Positions 8,708 to 16,900 of a DNA stretch of 64,000 nt are shown here, in pieces. Location: positions 186,001-250,000 of the forward strand of contig NZ_CP046400.1 of NCBI RefSeq assembly GCF_009762795.1. Direction: 5' to 3'. The DNA comes from Pseudodesulfovibrio cashew. GTDB lineage: Bacteria > Desulfobacterota > Desulfovibrionia > Desulfovibrionales > Desulfovibrionaceae. Each line of letters begins with the position of its first letter. Position 1 is the first letter of the stretch. The translations under genes and the position numbers were made by a program. A model generated the notes under the pieces. The model had not been told where the DNA came from. It searched no databases and saw only the letters and a list, made by a program, of their open reading frames with translations.

Positions 8708-9328
8708 ATGTCTGAAGCCGCTCTGAAAAAAGTCATGGACCACGCCGCCGCAGGGCTTACGGCCCGCAAGACCTTCTTCGACACCAAGGGGGAACTGGTG
8801 GTGGAAATCGCCCGCACCATGGCCGTATGTCTGGCCAGCGGGGGCAAGATCATGTTCTGCGGCAATGGCGGCAGCGCCGCCGACTGCCAGCACCTGGCCG
8901 CCGAGTTCACCAACCGCTTCAAGCTGGAGCGTCCGCCCCTGCCCGGGCTGGCCCTGACCACGGACACCTCGGCCCTGACCGCCATCGGCAACGACTACTC
9001 CTTCGATGAAATCTTCTCCAAGCAGCTCCAGGCTCTGGGCCGCCCCGGCGACATGCTTGTGGGCTTCTCCACCTCGGGCACCAGCTCCAACGTGATCCGG
9101 GCCATGCGCGAGGCCAAACGGGTCGGTATCGTCACCATCGGCATGTCCGGCCAGACCGGCGGCGAGATGGCGGCGGTCTCCGACTTCCTGGTCACCGTGC
9201 CCTCCGGCGACACCCCGGTGATTCAGGAGATCCACATCGCGGCCGGACACATGCTCTGCCACCTGGTGGACCACTTCCTGTTCGAGGCCGTTGCCGAGCT
9301 GACCCCGTACCTGCCCCAGGAAGGGTAG
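8708..9328 (+). CDS. gmhA: Phosphoheptose isomerase
   Basis: Converts sedoheptulose 7-phosphate to D-glycero-D-manno-heptose 7-phosphate, the first step to the LPS core heptose. The 206-aa protein is a single SIS domain. Visible are the substrate loop GNGGSAADCQHLAAEF (near residue 52), FSTSGTSSNV (near 119) and the C-terminal HLVDHFLFE helix that carries metal or catalytic residues. AAGGA lies upstream of the ATG. No other heptose gene is adjacent. Confidence 0.93.
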   Translation: MSEAALKKVMDHAAAGLTARKTFFDTKGELVVEIARTMAVCLASGGKIMFCGNGGSAADCQHLAAEFTNRFKLERPPLPGLALTTDTSALTAIGNDYSFDEIFSKQLQALGRPGDMLVGFSTSGTSSNVIRAMREAKRVGIVTIGMSGQTGGEMAAVSDFLVTVPSGDTPVIQEIHIAAGHMLCHLVDHFLFEAVAELTPYLPQEG

Positions 9329-9357
9329 TCCCACCCGCAACCACGGACAAGAACCCC

Positions 9358-9405
9358 AAAAGCGGCAAGGCCGACACGCAGTTGCGCGTCGGCCTTGCCG
9401 CTTTT
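9358..9405. terminator. Bidirectional terminator after gmhA
   Basis: An 18-bp perfect stem beginning AAAAGCGGCAAGG and ending CTTTT, with a loop of about 12 bases. It can serve both gmhA and the facing gene at 9441. Confidence 0.85.
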
Positions 9406-9440
9406 GCAGGGACTGAAGGTCACCCGTTCACTTAAAGCAG

Positions 9441-9830
9441 CTAGATCATCTCCCGCCGCACGCGCACGATCAGCCCCTTGCGCCGGAGATGTCCGGCCAG
9501 GCGTTCGGCCCGACCCAGCGTGGGCAGGGTGGATATGACCAACTGGGCAATACCTTCCTCGTCCCAGACCCAGATATTTTCCGACAGCACAAGCCCGGCC
9601 AGGCGCACCTCGCGGAGCAGGGTATCCCTCGCCGCGTCACGCTGGCGCTCGTCCTCCTCGTCGTACTTCTCGCCGCACGCCAGCACCCACCATCCCAGGG
9701 GGCGCTTCTCGGCATCCGGATTCTCTCCGAAGCTGCGGGCGACCTCGTCGGCCTGCCCCTGCCGAACCATGGCGGTCATGCGCAGAATGGATTTTTCCAA
9801 TTCGTAGATAGCGTTGCTCTGTTCCATCAT
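9441..9830 (-). CDS. Hypothetical protein, 129 aa
   Basis: Unrecognised soluble protein: an N-terminal helix (SNAIYELEKSILRM), an acidic middle (GEKYDEEDERQRDAARD), and a C-terminal half with alternating hydrophobic segments ending in basic residues. The frame stays open to 9980, but the codons between 9831 and 9980 are much poorer in G/C at third positions. AAGGA sits four bases before the double ATG at 9830, so I start there. A start at 9980 would overlap the divergent neighbour's start codon. Confidence 0.65.
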   Translation of the reverse strand: MMEQSNAIYELEKSILRMTAMVRQGQADEVARSFGENPDAEKRPLGWWVLACGEKYDEEDERQRDAARDTLLREVRLAGLVLSENIWVWDEEGIAQLVISTLPTLGRAERLAGHLRRKGLIVRVRREMI

Positions 9831-9978
9831 CTGTTCCTTAACCCGTATAACGGGGCGGCACATTTCCGCGTCGGCGGCGAGAATAGCCGCTCCCTCCCTT
9901 TCAAGGCAAGCGGTGATTTGTCTTTCCCACTTCGGACCGACGCCTTGCGCCGAAAATTTGTCCGGTGTATCAGGGGAC

Positions 9979-10398
9979 ATGGTCTATTTCCCCGGCACCC
10001 ACCCCAGGCGAACGCCAACCCAGCGGGCCGTGCGCATCCTCATCGGCATCGCGGCCTGTACGCTCATCGTCCTGGCCCTGTACGCCATCCCCTACGACAT
10101 CCTGCGCGAGGAACGGTTCCGCATCTACGGCGAGACCAGCACCACGGGCGTTGTCCTGGAGACTTCCACCGAAGGGAACGCCGCACCGGAACACCGCTTC
10201 CTGCTCCGCTACAAATACGTGGACCAGGATGGCATCGCCCGCGAGGCCACGGCTCCGCTCCCCAGGGAGGCGTGGAGCCGCTACCGCCCGGGACAGCCCA
10301 TTGAGGTCATCTACATCCGCTCTCGCCCCGGCTACTCACGCATTCAGGACGAAATCGAGCCGCCATTCCAGAAGTGGCTCCGCAAGGCTCTGGAATAA
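9979..10398 (+). CDS. DUF3592-like membrane-anchored protein
   Basis: A 139-aa protein with one N-terminal transmembrane helix (VRILIGIAACTLIVLALYAI). It is followed by an extracytoplasmic beta domain: GVVLETSTEG, FLLRYKYVDQDG, PIEVIYIRSRPG. That strand order resembles DUF3592. AGGGG lies five bases before the ATG. Function unknown; the family assignment is from pattern only. Confidence 0.65.
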   Translation: MVYFPGTHPRRTPTQRAVRILIGIAACTLIVLALYAIPYDILREERFRIYGETSTTGVVLETSTEGNAAPEHRFLLRYKYVDQDGIAREATAPLPREAWSRYRPGQPIEVIYIRSRPGYSRIQDEIEPPFQKWLRKALE

Positions 10399-10455
10399 CG
10401 CCACTCTGATCCTGTTCAACCAAGGCAGACTATCGCCCTGCCAAGATCACAGTGA

Positions 10456-10492
10456 CAAAAAAACCGGCCTGCCGCTCGAAGCGGCAGGCCGG
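10456..10492 (-). terminator. Rho-independent terminator of icd
   Basis: A perfect 13-bp stem (CCGGCCTGCCGCT) with a 3-base loop. On the minus strand it runs into seven T residues. It may also stop the plus-strand DUF3592-like gene. Confidence 0.92.
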
Positions 10493-10514
10493 GTCCATTA
10501 CGTTTCCGAACGCC

Positions 10515-11666
10515 TTAGGCGTCGGTGATCTTCTTCAGCAGGATTTCGCCGAAGGCCTGGCAGCCCACCTCGGTGGAGCCGCTGATCTGGGAGGCGAGGT
10601 CCACGGTGACCTTCTTGTCGGCCAGCGCGCCCTCCACGGCGTCGTGAATGAGCTTGGCGGCCTCGTGCCAACCGATGTGCTCCAGCATCATGGTGCCGGA
10701 CAGGATCAGGGAGCCGGGGTTGGCCATGTCCTTGCCCGCGATGGTCGGGGCCGTGCCGTGGGTCGGCTCGAAGAAGGCGAGGTTGTCGCCCATGTTCACG
10801 CCGGGAGCCAGGCCGAGTCCACCCACCTGCGCGGCCAGGGCGTCGGAGATGTAGTCGCCGTTCAGGTTGGTGGTGGCGATGACCGAGTACTGTTCGGGGT
10901 ACATGAGCACGTTCTGGAACATGGCGTCGGCGATGCGATCCTTGATGATCACGCCTTCGCCTTCCTCGCCTTCGCGCACGACGCGGCCCTTGTATTCCTC
11001 ATCGGCCAGTTCGTAACCCCAGGCGCGGAAGCCGCCTTCGGTGGTCTTCATGATGTTGCCCTTGTGCACCAGGGTAACCGAGGGCTTGCCCTGGGCGATG
11101 GCGAAGTCCAGGGCCTTCTTGACCAGACGCTTGGAACCGGCCGGGGTGATGGGCTTGATGCCTACGCCGGCGGTGATGTCGATCTTGGCGCCCAGCTCGT
11201 CCACGAGGAACTCGATCAGCTTCTTGGCTTCCGGGGAACCGGACTGATACTCGATGCCCGCGTACACGTCCTCGGTGTTCTCGCGGAAGATAGTCATGTC
11301 CACCAGGTCGGGACGCTTGACCGGGGACTCGATGCCCTCGAAATATTTGATCGGACGGATGCAGGCATAGAGATCGAAAACCTGGCGCAGGGTGACGTTG
11401 AGGCTGCGGAAGCCCTTGCCAACCGGAGTATTCAGGGGGCCCTTCATGGCCAGCTCGGCACCGGCCAGAGCGTCCATGGTGGCCTTGGGCAGGTGCTCGC
11501 CGGTCTCGGCAAAGCCCTTTTCACCGGCCAGCAGTTCGACCCAGTCCAGCTTGTTTGCGCCGCCGTAGGCCTTTTCCACTGCCGCGTTCAGAACGGGCAT
11601 GCCAGCCTTCCAGACCTCGGCTCCGACGCCGTCACCTTCGATATAATATACTTTCTTATCAGCCAA
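10515..11666 (-). CDS. icd: Isocitrate dehydrogenase (NADP type)
   Basis: Oxidative decarboxylation of isocitrate to 2-oxoglutarate; in sulfate reducers it usually feeds glutamate synthesis. The 383-aa protein shows the isocitrate-binding region (SLNVTLRQVFDLYACIRP), the NTEDVYAGIE motif, the Lys/Asp region LVHKGNIMKTTEGGFR, and metal/cofactor residues in NGDYISDALAAQ and FEPTHGTAPTIAGKD. The start is a TTG at 11666 with a strong AAGGAGG five bases upstream. The preceding in-frame codons are leader sequence. Confidence 0.93.
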   Translation of the reverse strand: MADKKVYYIEGDGVGAEVWKAGMPVLNAAVEKAYGGANKLDWVELLAGEKGFAETGEHLPKATMDALAGAELAMKGPLNTPVGKGFRSLNVTLRQVFDLYACIRPIKYFEGIESPVKRPDLVDMTIFRENTEDVYAGIEYQSGSPEAKKLIEFLVDELGAKIDITAGVGIKPITPAGSKRLVKKALDFAIAQGKPSVTLVHKGNIMKTTEGGFRAWGYELADEEYKGRVVREGEEGEGVIIKDRIADAMFQNVLMYPEQYSVIATTNLNGDYISDALAAQVGGLGLAPGVNMGDNLAFFEPTHGTAPTIAGKDMANPGSLILSGTMMLEHIGWHEAAKLIHDAVEGALADKKVTVDLASQISGSTEVGCQAFGEILLKKITDA

Positions 11667-12098
11667 AACGTCCTCCTTGCATACGGATAAGCGGGGGTAA
11701 ACCAAAACGGTTCTCTCTTAAATTCGGGACCGGACTATGACGTTTATTCGGCCCGATTGCAAGCGAGACTGCGCCAAACGGCCCGCCAGCACCATTGCGC
11801 CGGACACTTTGTCCAATGAAGATTCGACGAAGTTTTTCCTTCGAGTCATCGGACCACGGTATCCGTTCCACCGTGAAAAAGTGTTTTTCCTTGCTTGCGA
11901 TCAAAAGAAAACGGAAGATATGGGTAGGAGAAAAAGCAAAATTGCGTACGACCGCCATACCAACAAGCGTCGTTTTCCACATCGATTATACACGCACCGA
12001 AGACGCCCTTGCCCGCCGGAGGCAAATTCATCTATCGTGCGGCCAAAGGCGGCTTCCTCCCCTGATTTCCGCACTCTATTTTAAGGATCACCATACGA
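11667..12098. other. Intergenic region between divergent icd and cobB
   Basis: About 430 bases, lower in GC than the flanks. Reading frames here have poor codon use and no ribosome site, so I see no gene. A possible icd promoter on the minus strand is TTGCAA with CATAGT 17 bases on (about 11738-11766). The cobB ribosome site AAGGA lies at the right end. Confidence 0.5.
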
Positions 12099-12830
12099 AT
12101 GCAAGCTGAACTGGAAATGGTCAAGGCGCTGCTCGGAGGCAGCAAACGGGTGGTGGCGCTCACGGGCGCAGGCGTGTCCGCCGAGAGCGGCGTGCCCACC
12201 TTTCGCGGCCGGGACGGCCTGTGGAGGAATCACCGGCCCGAGGACCTGGCACGACCGGACGCCTTCAAAGCCCATCCGGAGCTGGTCTGGGAGTTCTACA
12301 ACTGGCGGCGCGAACTGGTTGCCGGATGCAAGCCCAACGCCGCCCACTACGCCCTTGCCGAACTGGAGCGACAGGTCCCGAACTTCCTGCTGATCACCCA
12401 GAACGTGGACGGGCTGCACGCCGAAGCGGGCAGCGTCAAGCTCATGGAGATGCACGGTTCCCTGTGGAGGGTGCGCTGCACCAAATGCACCCATGCCCGC
12501 GAGGAACGCGACCCCCTGCCCCCGCTGCCGGAGTGCCCGGTCTGCGGCCATCTGCTCCGCCCGGGCGTTGTCTGGTTCGGCGAACCGCTGGTCCCCGGCG
12601 TGCTCAAGGTAACCATCGACCAGATCACCAAGGCGGAAATTTTTCTCTCCATCGGCACCTCCAGCCTGGTCCAGCCTGCGGCTTCCTTTCCGCAACTGGC
12701 CAAGGACCACGGCGCGGTCACCGTGGAGATCAACCCGGACCCGACCCCCATCTCCGGGCTGTTCGATTTCGCCTTGCATGGCAAGGCGGGCGAGGTCCTG
12801 TCCGAACTGATCACCGGCCTCGACGACTGA
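12099..12830 (+). CDS. cobB: NAD-dependent protein deacylase (sirtuin)
   Basis: Removes acetyl or other acyl groups from protein lysines using NAD. The 243-aa protein has the Rossmann motif GAGVSAESGVPTFRG (residues 23-37), TQNVDGLH near 99 and the catalytic His in EMHGSL. The structural zinc site CTKC...CPVCG spans about residues 127-152, and GTSSLVQPA completes the NAD pocket. AAGGA lies upstream of the ATG. A GNAT acetyltransferase gene follows 16 bases downstream and may be functionally linked. Confidence 0.93.
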   Translation: MQAELEMVKALLGGSKRVVALTGAGVSAESGVPTFRGRDGLWRNHRPEDLARPDAFKAHPELVWEFYNWRRELVAGCKPNAAHYALAELERQVPNFLLITQNVDGLHAEAGSVKLMEMHGSLWRVRCTKCTHAREERDPLPPLPECPVCGHLLRPGVVWFGEPLVPGVLKVTIDQITKAEIFLSIGTSSLVQPAASFPQLAKDHGAVTVEINPDPTPISGLFDFALHGKAGEVLSELITGLDD

Positions 12831-12846
12831 TTCACCGGAACGCTTT

Positions 12847-13332
12847 ATGAATAATGACATTATCTACGGCCCCCTGCCCCCGGAACGGGAAGCTGAGGCC
12901 GTGGCCCTGGTCCGATCCGTGTTCGACACGGCCGTGGCTCCAGGCTACGGCGAACAGGGACGCGCCACCTTTCACGACTATGTGACCCAGCTCGCCTTTT
13001 CGCAGCGCAGCCAGGGAGCCTTTGCCCTGACCGCCGAACAGGGCGGAAAAGTCATCGGCGTTATCGAGGTGCTGGACACCGGCCACGTGGCCCTGCTCTT
13101 TGTTTCACCCGACAGGCAAGGCCTGGGCGTGGGCGGCGAGCTTATGCGCCGCGCAGTGGCGCACTGCCGCCGAAGCAGCGGAGCCCCCACCCAATTCACG
13201 GTCAATGCCTCGCCCAACGCCGTGCCCGCCTACGAGCGCATGGGCTTTGCCGCCACCAATACGGAGCAGGAACTCAACGGCGTCCGCTTCGTGCCCATGA
13301 CCATGCCGCTCTCGCCTCCGGCAACATCCTGA
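12847..13332 (+). CDS. GNAT-family N-acetyltransferase
   Basis: A 161-aa acyl-CoA-dependent acetyltransferase. The acetyl-CoA pyrophosphate loop is clear (VSPDRQGLGVGGELM, an R-x-x-G-x-G/A variant), followed by NASPNAVPAYERMGF, the usual GNAT end. It lies directly behind cobB and is probably cotranscribed. It may acetylate a small molecule or a protein that the sirtuin deacetylates; this is inference. Confidence 0.85.
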   Translation: MNNDIIYGPLPPEREAEAVALVRSVFDTAVAPGYGEQGRATFHDYVTQLAFSQRSQGAFALTAEQGGKVIGVIEVLDTGHVALLFVSPDRQGLGVGGELMRRAVAHCRRSSGAPTQFTVNASPNAVPAYERMGFAATNTEQELNGVRFVPMTMPLSPPATS

Positions 13333-13346
13333 AATTCCTGTTCCGC

Positions 13347-13376
13347 TTGACTTCAAAGCCGTGACCGGAGTATCGC
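13347..13376 (+). promoter_or_regulatory. Possible promoter of trpB
   Basis: TTGACT and TATCGC separated by 18 bases. If used, transcription would begin almost at the ATG of the small leader frame at 13385. Confidence 0.35.
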
Positions 13377-13384
13377 TCTGGACT

Positions 13385-13553
13385 ATGCAAACACCCATTT
13401 CATACACCTATTTCTGTGGACGCGGGTGGCGCAACGTCAAGCGGCCCGATTCCTGATTGCGCGCGTATGCCCGTCGCCTCTTGCGGCGGGATGAAGCACG
13501 CAGTTACGAGTTATCGGAAGCCGCCGGCGTCTTGCGCCGACGGCTCTTTTTTT
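13385..13553 (+). promoter_or_regulatory. Attenuator-like leader upstream of trpB
   Basis: A 23-codon frame (13385-13456) encodes an aromatic-rich peptide, with SYTYFCGRGW holding two Tyr, one Phe and one Trp. After it come three competing elements: hairpin CCCGTCGC/GCGGCGGG (about 13470-13490); CGGCGG, which can instead pair with CCGCCG at 13521-13526; and a terminator stem GCCGCCGGCG/CGCCGACGGC (13520-13544) followed by CTTTTTTT. The terminator lies 78 bases before the trpB start. This is the layout of transcription attenuation, though there is only one Trp codon and no strong ribosome site for the leader. Confidence 0.5.
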
Positions 13554-13630
13554 ACCCGAAACCGTGTCGAGATGCCGGGGAAGCCTGCAGCCCTCGACGC
13601 CGGACTCACAACTGCCGGAGGAACCAACTC

Positions 13631-14974
13631 ATGACCAAACGAATCTTTCTACCGCAGGACCAGATGCCCACGCAGTGGTACAATCCCATGCCGGACCTGC
13701 CCACCCCCCTTGCGCCGCCCCTCAACCCGGCGACCATGCAACCCCTCTCACCCGAAGACCTGGCCCCCATCTTTCCGAACTCGCTTATCGCCCAGGAGAT
13801 GAGCCCGGACCGTTTCATCGACATCCCGCAGGAGGTCCTCGACGTCTACAAGATCTGGCGTCCCTCCCCGCTGGTCCGCGCCGACAAGCTGGAAAAGGCC
13901 ATCGGCGCCAAGTGCAAGATCTACTACAAGGACGAGTCCGGCTCTCCCGCCGGGTCGCACAAGCCCAACACCTCCGTACCCCAGGCCTATTACAACAAGA
14001 TGGAAGGCGTGGAGCGACTGGCCACCGAGACCGGCGCTGGCCAGTGGGGCACCGCCCTCTCCTTTGCCTGCGCCCAGTACGACATGGAATGCGTGGTCTA
14101 CATGGTCAAGGTCTCCTACGAGCAGAAGCCCTACCGCAAGATGATCATCAACACCTACGGCGGCACCATCTACCCCTCCCCGTCCGAGCAGACCCGCACC
14201 GGACGCGAGATGCTGGCCAAGGACCCGGACTGCAAGGGCTCCCTGGGCCTGGCCATCTCCGAGGCCGTGGAGGACGCCGCCACCCATGACAACACCAAAT
14301 ACGCTCTGGGCTCGGTGCTCAACCACGTGCTTATCCACCAGACCATCACCGGCCTGGAGGTCAAGAAACAGCTCGAAATCGCGGGTGAAAAAGTCACCCA
14401 TCTGGTGGGCTGCGTGGGCGGCGGTTCCAACTTCGGCGGCCTGGTCCTGCCCTTCCTGCCCGAGAAACTCGCCGGAGATCCGGTCAGGTTCATCCCGGTG
14501 GAGCCCAAGGCCTGCCCGACCCTGACCCGAGGCGAGTACCGCTACGACTTCGGCGACATGGCCCGCCTGACCCCGCTGGTCAAGATGCATACCCTCGGCC
14601 ACGACTTCATGCCCGCACCCATCCACGCGGGCGGCCTGCGCTACCACGGCGACGCGCCCATCGTCTGCAACATCGTCGAGGAAGGGCTCTGCGAACCCGT
14701 GGCCTACTTCCAGACCGAGTGCTTCGAGGCCGCCAAGCTCTTCATGCAGACCGAAGGATTCCTGCCCGCGCCCGAGACCTCCCACGCCATCAAGGGAGCC
14801 ATTGAGGCCGCCAAGACCGCCGGACCGGACGACGTCATCGTCTTCCTCTACTCCGGCCACGGCATGCTCGACCTCGCGTCCTACGACGCCTTCAACCAGG
14901 GCCTGCTGACCAACTTCGAACTGCCCCAGCGCGACATCGAAGAAGCCCTCAAAGCCTGCCCCAAGATTGATTAA
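13631..14974 (+). CDS. trpB: Tryptophan synthase beta chain, TrpB2 type
   Basis: PLP enzyme condensing indole and serine to tryptophan. The 447-aa length, the N-terminal WYNPMPDLP segment and the insert-rich sequence place it in the TrpB2 subgroup rather than the 390-aa TrpB1. The PLP lysine is Lys111 in [11 protein letters not shown]. The phosphate loop [11 protein letters not shown] is near residue 260. The start has GGAGG upstream. No trpA is adjacent; TrpB2 often works without tight alpha-subunit pairing, perhaps salvaging indole. A terminator-like leader precedes it. Confidence 0.92.
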   Translation: MTKRIFLPQDQMPTQWYNPMPDLPTPLAPPLNPATMQPLSPEDLAPIFPNSLIAQEMSPDRFIDIPQEVLDVYKIWRPSPLVRADKLEKAIGAKCKIYYKDESGSPAGSHKPNTSVPQAYYNKMEGVERLATETGAGQWGTALSFACAQYDMECVVYMVKVSYEQKPYRKMIINTYGGTIYPSPSEQTRTGREMLAKDPDCKGSLGLAISEAVEDAATHDNTKYALGSVLNHVLIHQTITGLEVKKQLEIAGEKVTHLVGCVGGGSNFGGLVLPFLPEKLAGDPVRFIPVEPKACPTLTRGEYRYDFGDMARLTPLVKMHTLGHDFMPAPIHAGGLRYHGDAPIVCNIVEEGLCEPVAYFQTECFEAAKLFMQTEGFLPAPETSHAIKGAIEAAKTAGPDDVIVFLYSGHGMLDLASYDAFNQGLLTNFELPQRDIEEALKACPKID

Positions 14975-14977
14975 GTT

Positions 14978-15091
14978 GCCTCCGGCGGCCGGGGGAAGGG
15001 GAGAAAAAACCTTTTGTAAAGGGTTCTTTCCTCCCCTTTCCCCGGACCCCCATCCCCTCCTTTTCCCAAACTTTTTGGTGCCGCTTCGCGG
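14978..15091 (-). repeat. Dispersed intergenic repeat, copy A
   Basis: Read on the minus strand: GCGAAGCGGCACCAAAAAG, TTTGGGAAAAGGAGGGGATG, a long imperfect hairpin centred on AACCTTTTGTAAAGGGTT, then GGCCGCCGGAGGC. Related copies lie at 21576-21667 and 32713-32765. The GCCTCCGGC end starts three bases after the trpB stop. The hairpin (about 14988-15045) may act as the trpB terminator. Confidence 0.8.
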
Positions 15092-15221
15092 GGTGTTGCG
15101 CGGAGGGATGGTTTATTGAAAGAATAATTTCGAATACGGGAGAGAGGCTATGGATGATGTCTGCCTTGCCACCTTGATGGCGGGCTGGTAGGTTCGCCGC
15201 ATCAACCTCAAGGAGACTTTC

Positions 15222-15689
15222 ATGTTTGTACGCCGCGCCCTCGACGCCGCCTTTTTGTCCTGCGTTCTGCTGACCCTGCTGCTCGCCGCCGGATGCGGCA
15301 CCGGCGAGACCCCGCCGGTGGACCCCGAAGTGGTCAGGAAGGAATTGATAGGTAAGGTCTGGCACTGCGAATCCATGTTCGGACGGCCCATCCTCGGCGA
15401 CGACAAGCCCACCCTGGAGTTTCTGGCCGACGGCACGGTAAAGGGCAACGGCGGCTGCAACGACTACAGCGGGACATACGCCCTGGCTGCGGAGAGTCTC
15501 TCCTTTGGCCCCATGACCCAGACCAAGAAGGCCTGCGGCGCCGCACTCGGCGACCAGGAGTTCACCTACATCACCTCACTGGGCAAGGTGAACAAGCTCA
15601 AGGTCGACGGCGGCGAACTGCTGCTGTTCGGTGAACAGGCCATTGAGCCCATGAAGTTCACCAAGAGCGGCGGCGGACTCTTCTGGTAA
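15222..15689 (+). CDS. META/HslJ-domain lipoprotein
   Basis: A 155-aa protein with a lipoprotein signal peptide; lipobox LLAAGC places the lipidated Cys at residue 25. The mature part is one META domain (HslJ-like): LEFLADGTVKGNGGCNDYSG and LSFGPMTQTKKAC are the hallmark segments. The family sits in the periplasm or outer membrane and is linked to stress resistance in other bacteria, with no enzymatic role known. AAGGAG lies before the ATG. Confidence 0.88.
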   Translation: MFVRRALDAAFLSCVLLTLLLAAGCGTGETPPVDPEVVRKELIGKVWHCESMFGRPILGDDKPTLEFLADGTVKGNGGCNDYSGTYALAAESLSFGPMTQTKKACGAALGDQEFTYITSLGKVNKLKVDGGELLLFGEQAIEPMKFTKSGGGLFW

Positions 15690-15705
15690 TTCCGGGTCCC
15701 TGTCG

Positions 15706-16800
15706 CTAGTTCAGAAACGCCTTCAGGCTCATGATCCGGGAGTAGGAAAGCTCGATTCGCTCCCTCGGAATCGCACCGGTGTCCACCAGCCTGCGGATGA
15801 TGGCGTGCGCCTTGCGGACCACGTCCGGGTCGAAGCGGAGGTTGTTCCCGAATAGCAGGATGTCCGCTCCGGCCTCGATGGCCAGGCGAACCGCCTCTTC
15901 CCTGCCGTACATCTCGGTGATGGCCCCCATGTCCATGTCGTCGGTGATGACCACGCCGTCGAACCCCAATTCGCCGCGCAGCAGGCCGCCGATGACCTTG
16001 CGCGACAGGGTCGCCGGATAAACCGGGTCCAGCCGGGCGTTGAAGATGTGCGCGGTCATGATGACCTTGGCCGCACCTTTGCCGATCAGCTTTCGATAAG
16101 GAGTCAGCTCGTCCTTGCTCCAGGTGGCGGTGACGTCGGTCACGCCCTTGTGGCTGTCCGTCCCCGCGCTGCCATGACCTGGGAAATGCTTGAGGCAACC
16201 CAACACTCCATGGGAGGCCAGGCCCCGCAGAAAGAGCCCGTCGCACTCGGCCACCCTGTCGGGATCGGCGGAAAAGCTCCTGCCCAGCGCCCCGATGGCC
16301 GGGCTCTCCGGGTTGACGTTCACGTCCGCCACCGGCGCAAAATCAAGATTGAAGCCCGCTTCCTGAAGGGTGCGCCCGACCACGTCCGCAGCGGCCGACA
16401 CTCCCTCATCCGGCCCGGCCCCCAGCTCCTGTGCCGAAGGCGTCGGCGTAAAGCCATAGGTCTCCTTGAGGCGCTGAACGCGCCCCCCCTCCTGGTCCAC
16501 GGCCACCAGCAGCGGGATGTGCGCCGCCGACTTCAGCTTGGTGATCAGCCCCTTGACCTGCGCCGGGTCCTTGATGTTGCGCCCCTTGTCGAGCCAGGCG
16601 GTCATGTCGCGGTCGAACAGGATGACCCCGCCCAGATGGCGTTCGCGGATGTCGCGCATGATGGTGGAATCGTCGTCCACCGTATAGCCCCGGAACCCGG
16701 CCATGAGCATCTGCCCGATCATGACGTCGAGATCGTCGGCACGGGCCGGGATGGAGAGACAGGTAACAACGAGCAGGGTGAGGATAAAACGGATGATCAT
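15706..16800 (-). CDS. nagZ: Glycoside hydrolase family 3, NagZ-like
   Basis: Predicted beta-N-acetylhexosaminidase for peptidoglycan recycling. The 364-aa protein has a signal peptide (IIRFILTLLVVTCLSIPARA), so it acts in the periplasm, unlike cytosolic E. coli NagZ. The catalytic loop with the acid/base His is CLKHFPGHGSAGTDSHKG near residue 205. The nucleophile Asp is in FDGVVITDDMDM near 280. Substrate residues include AVDQEGGRVQRL near 100. The ATG at 16800 has GGAG six bases upstream; the longer frame adds an implausible leader. Convergent with the META gene. Confidence 0.88.
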   Translation of the reverse strand: MIIRFILTLLVVTCLSIPARADDLDVMIGQMLMAGFRGYTVDDDSTIMRDIRERHLGGVILFDRDMTAWLDKGRNIKDPAQVKGLITKLKSAAHIPLLVAVDQEGGRVQRLKETYGFTPTPSAQELGAGPDEGVSAAADVVGRTLQEAGFNLDFAPVADVNVNPESPAIGALGRSFSADPDRVAECDGLFLRGLASHGVLGCLKHFPGHGSAGTDSHKGVTDVTATWSKDELTPYRKLIGKGAAKVIMTAHIFNARLDPVYPATLSRKVIGGLLRGELGFDGVVITDDMDMGAITEMYGREEAVRLAIEAGADILLFGNNLRFDPDVVRKAHAIIRRLVDTGAIPRERIELSYSRIMSLKAFLN

Positions 16801-16900
16801 GCGGACTCCATGGTTTGTTTCCCACCTCATACCGCCCAACCCCGCCGCCTTCAAGGCGAAACCGGTTTGCACCCGGCCGATTTTGCCCTACCATGCCCTC

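Noticed and set aside
9831-9980. N-terminal extension of the minus-strand hypothetical gene giving head-to-head overlapping starts
   Set aside because: Third-position base use drops sharply in this stretch and a good AAGGA ribosome site supports the internal ATG at 9830.
11737-12084. A 115-codon plus-strand frame between icd and cobB
   Set aside because: Poor codon use for this genome, no ribosome site, and it occupies the promoter region of icd.
13410-13440. T-box-like GGGTGGC sequence in the trpB leader
   Set aside because: The following bases do not match the T-box core and no complementary terminator strand is present.
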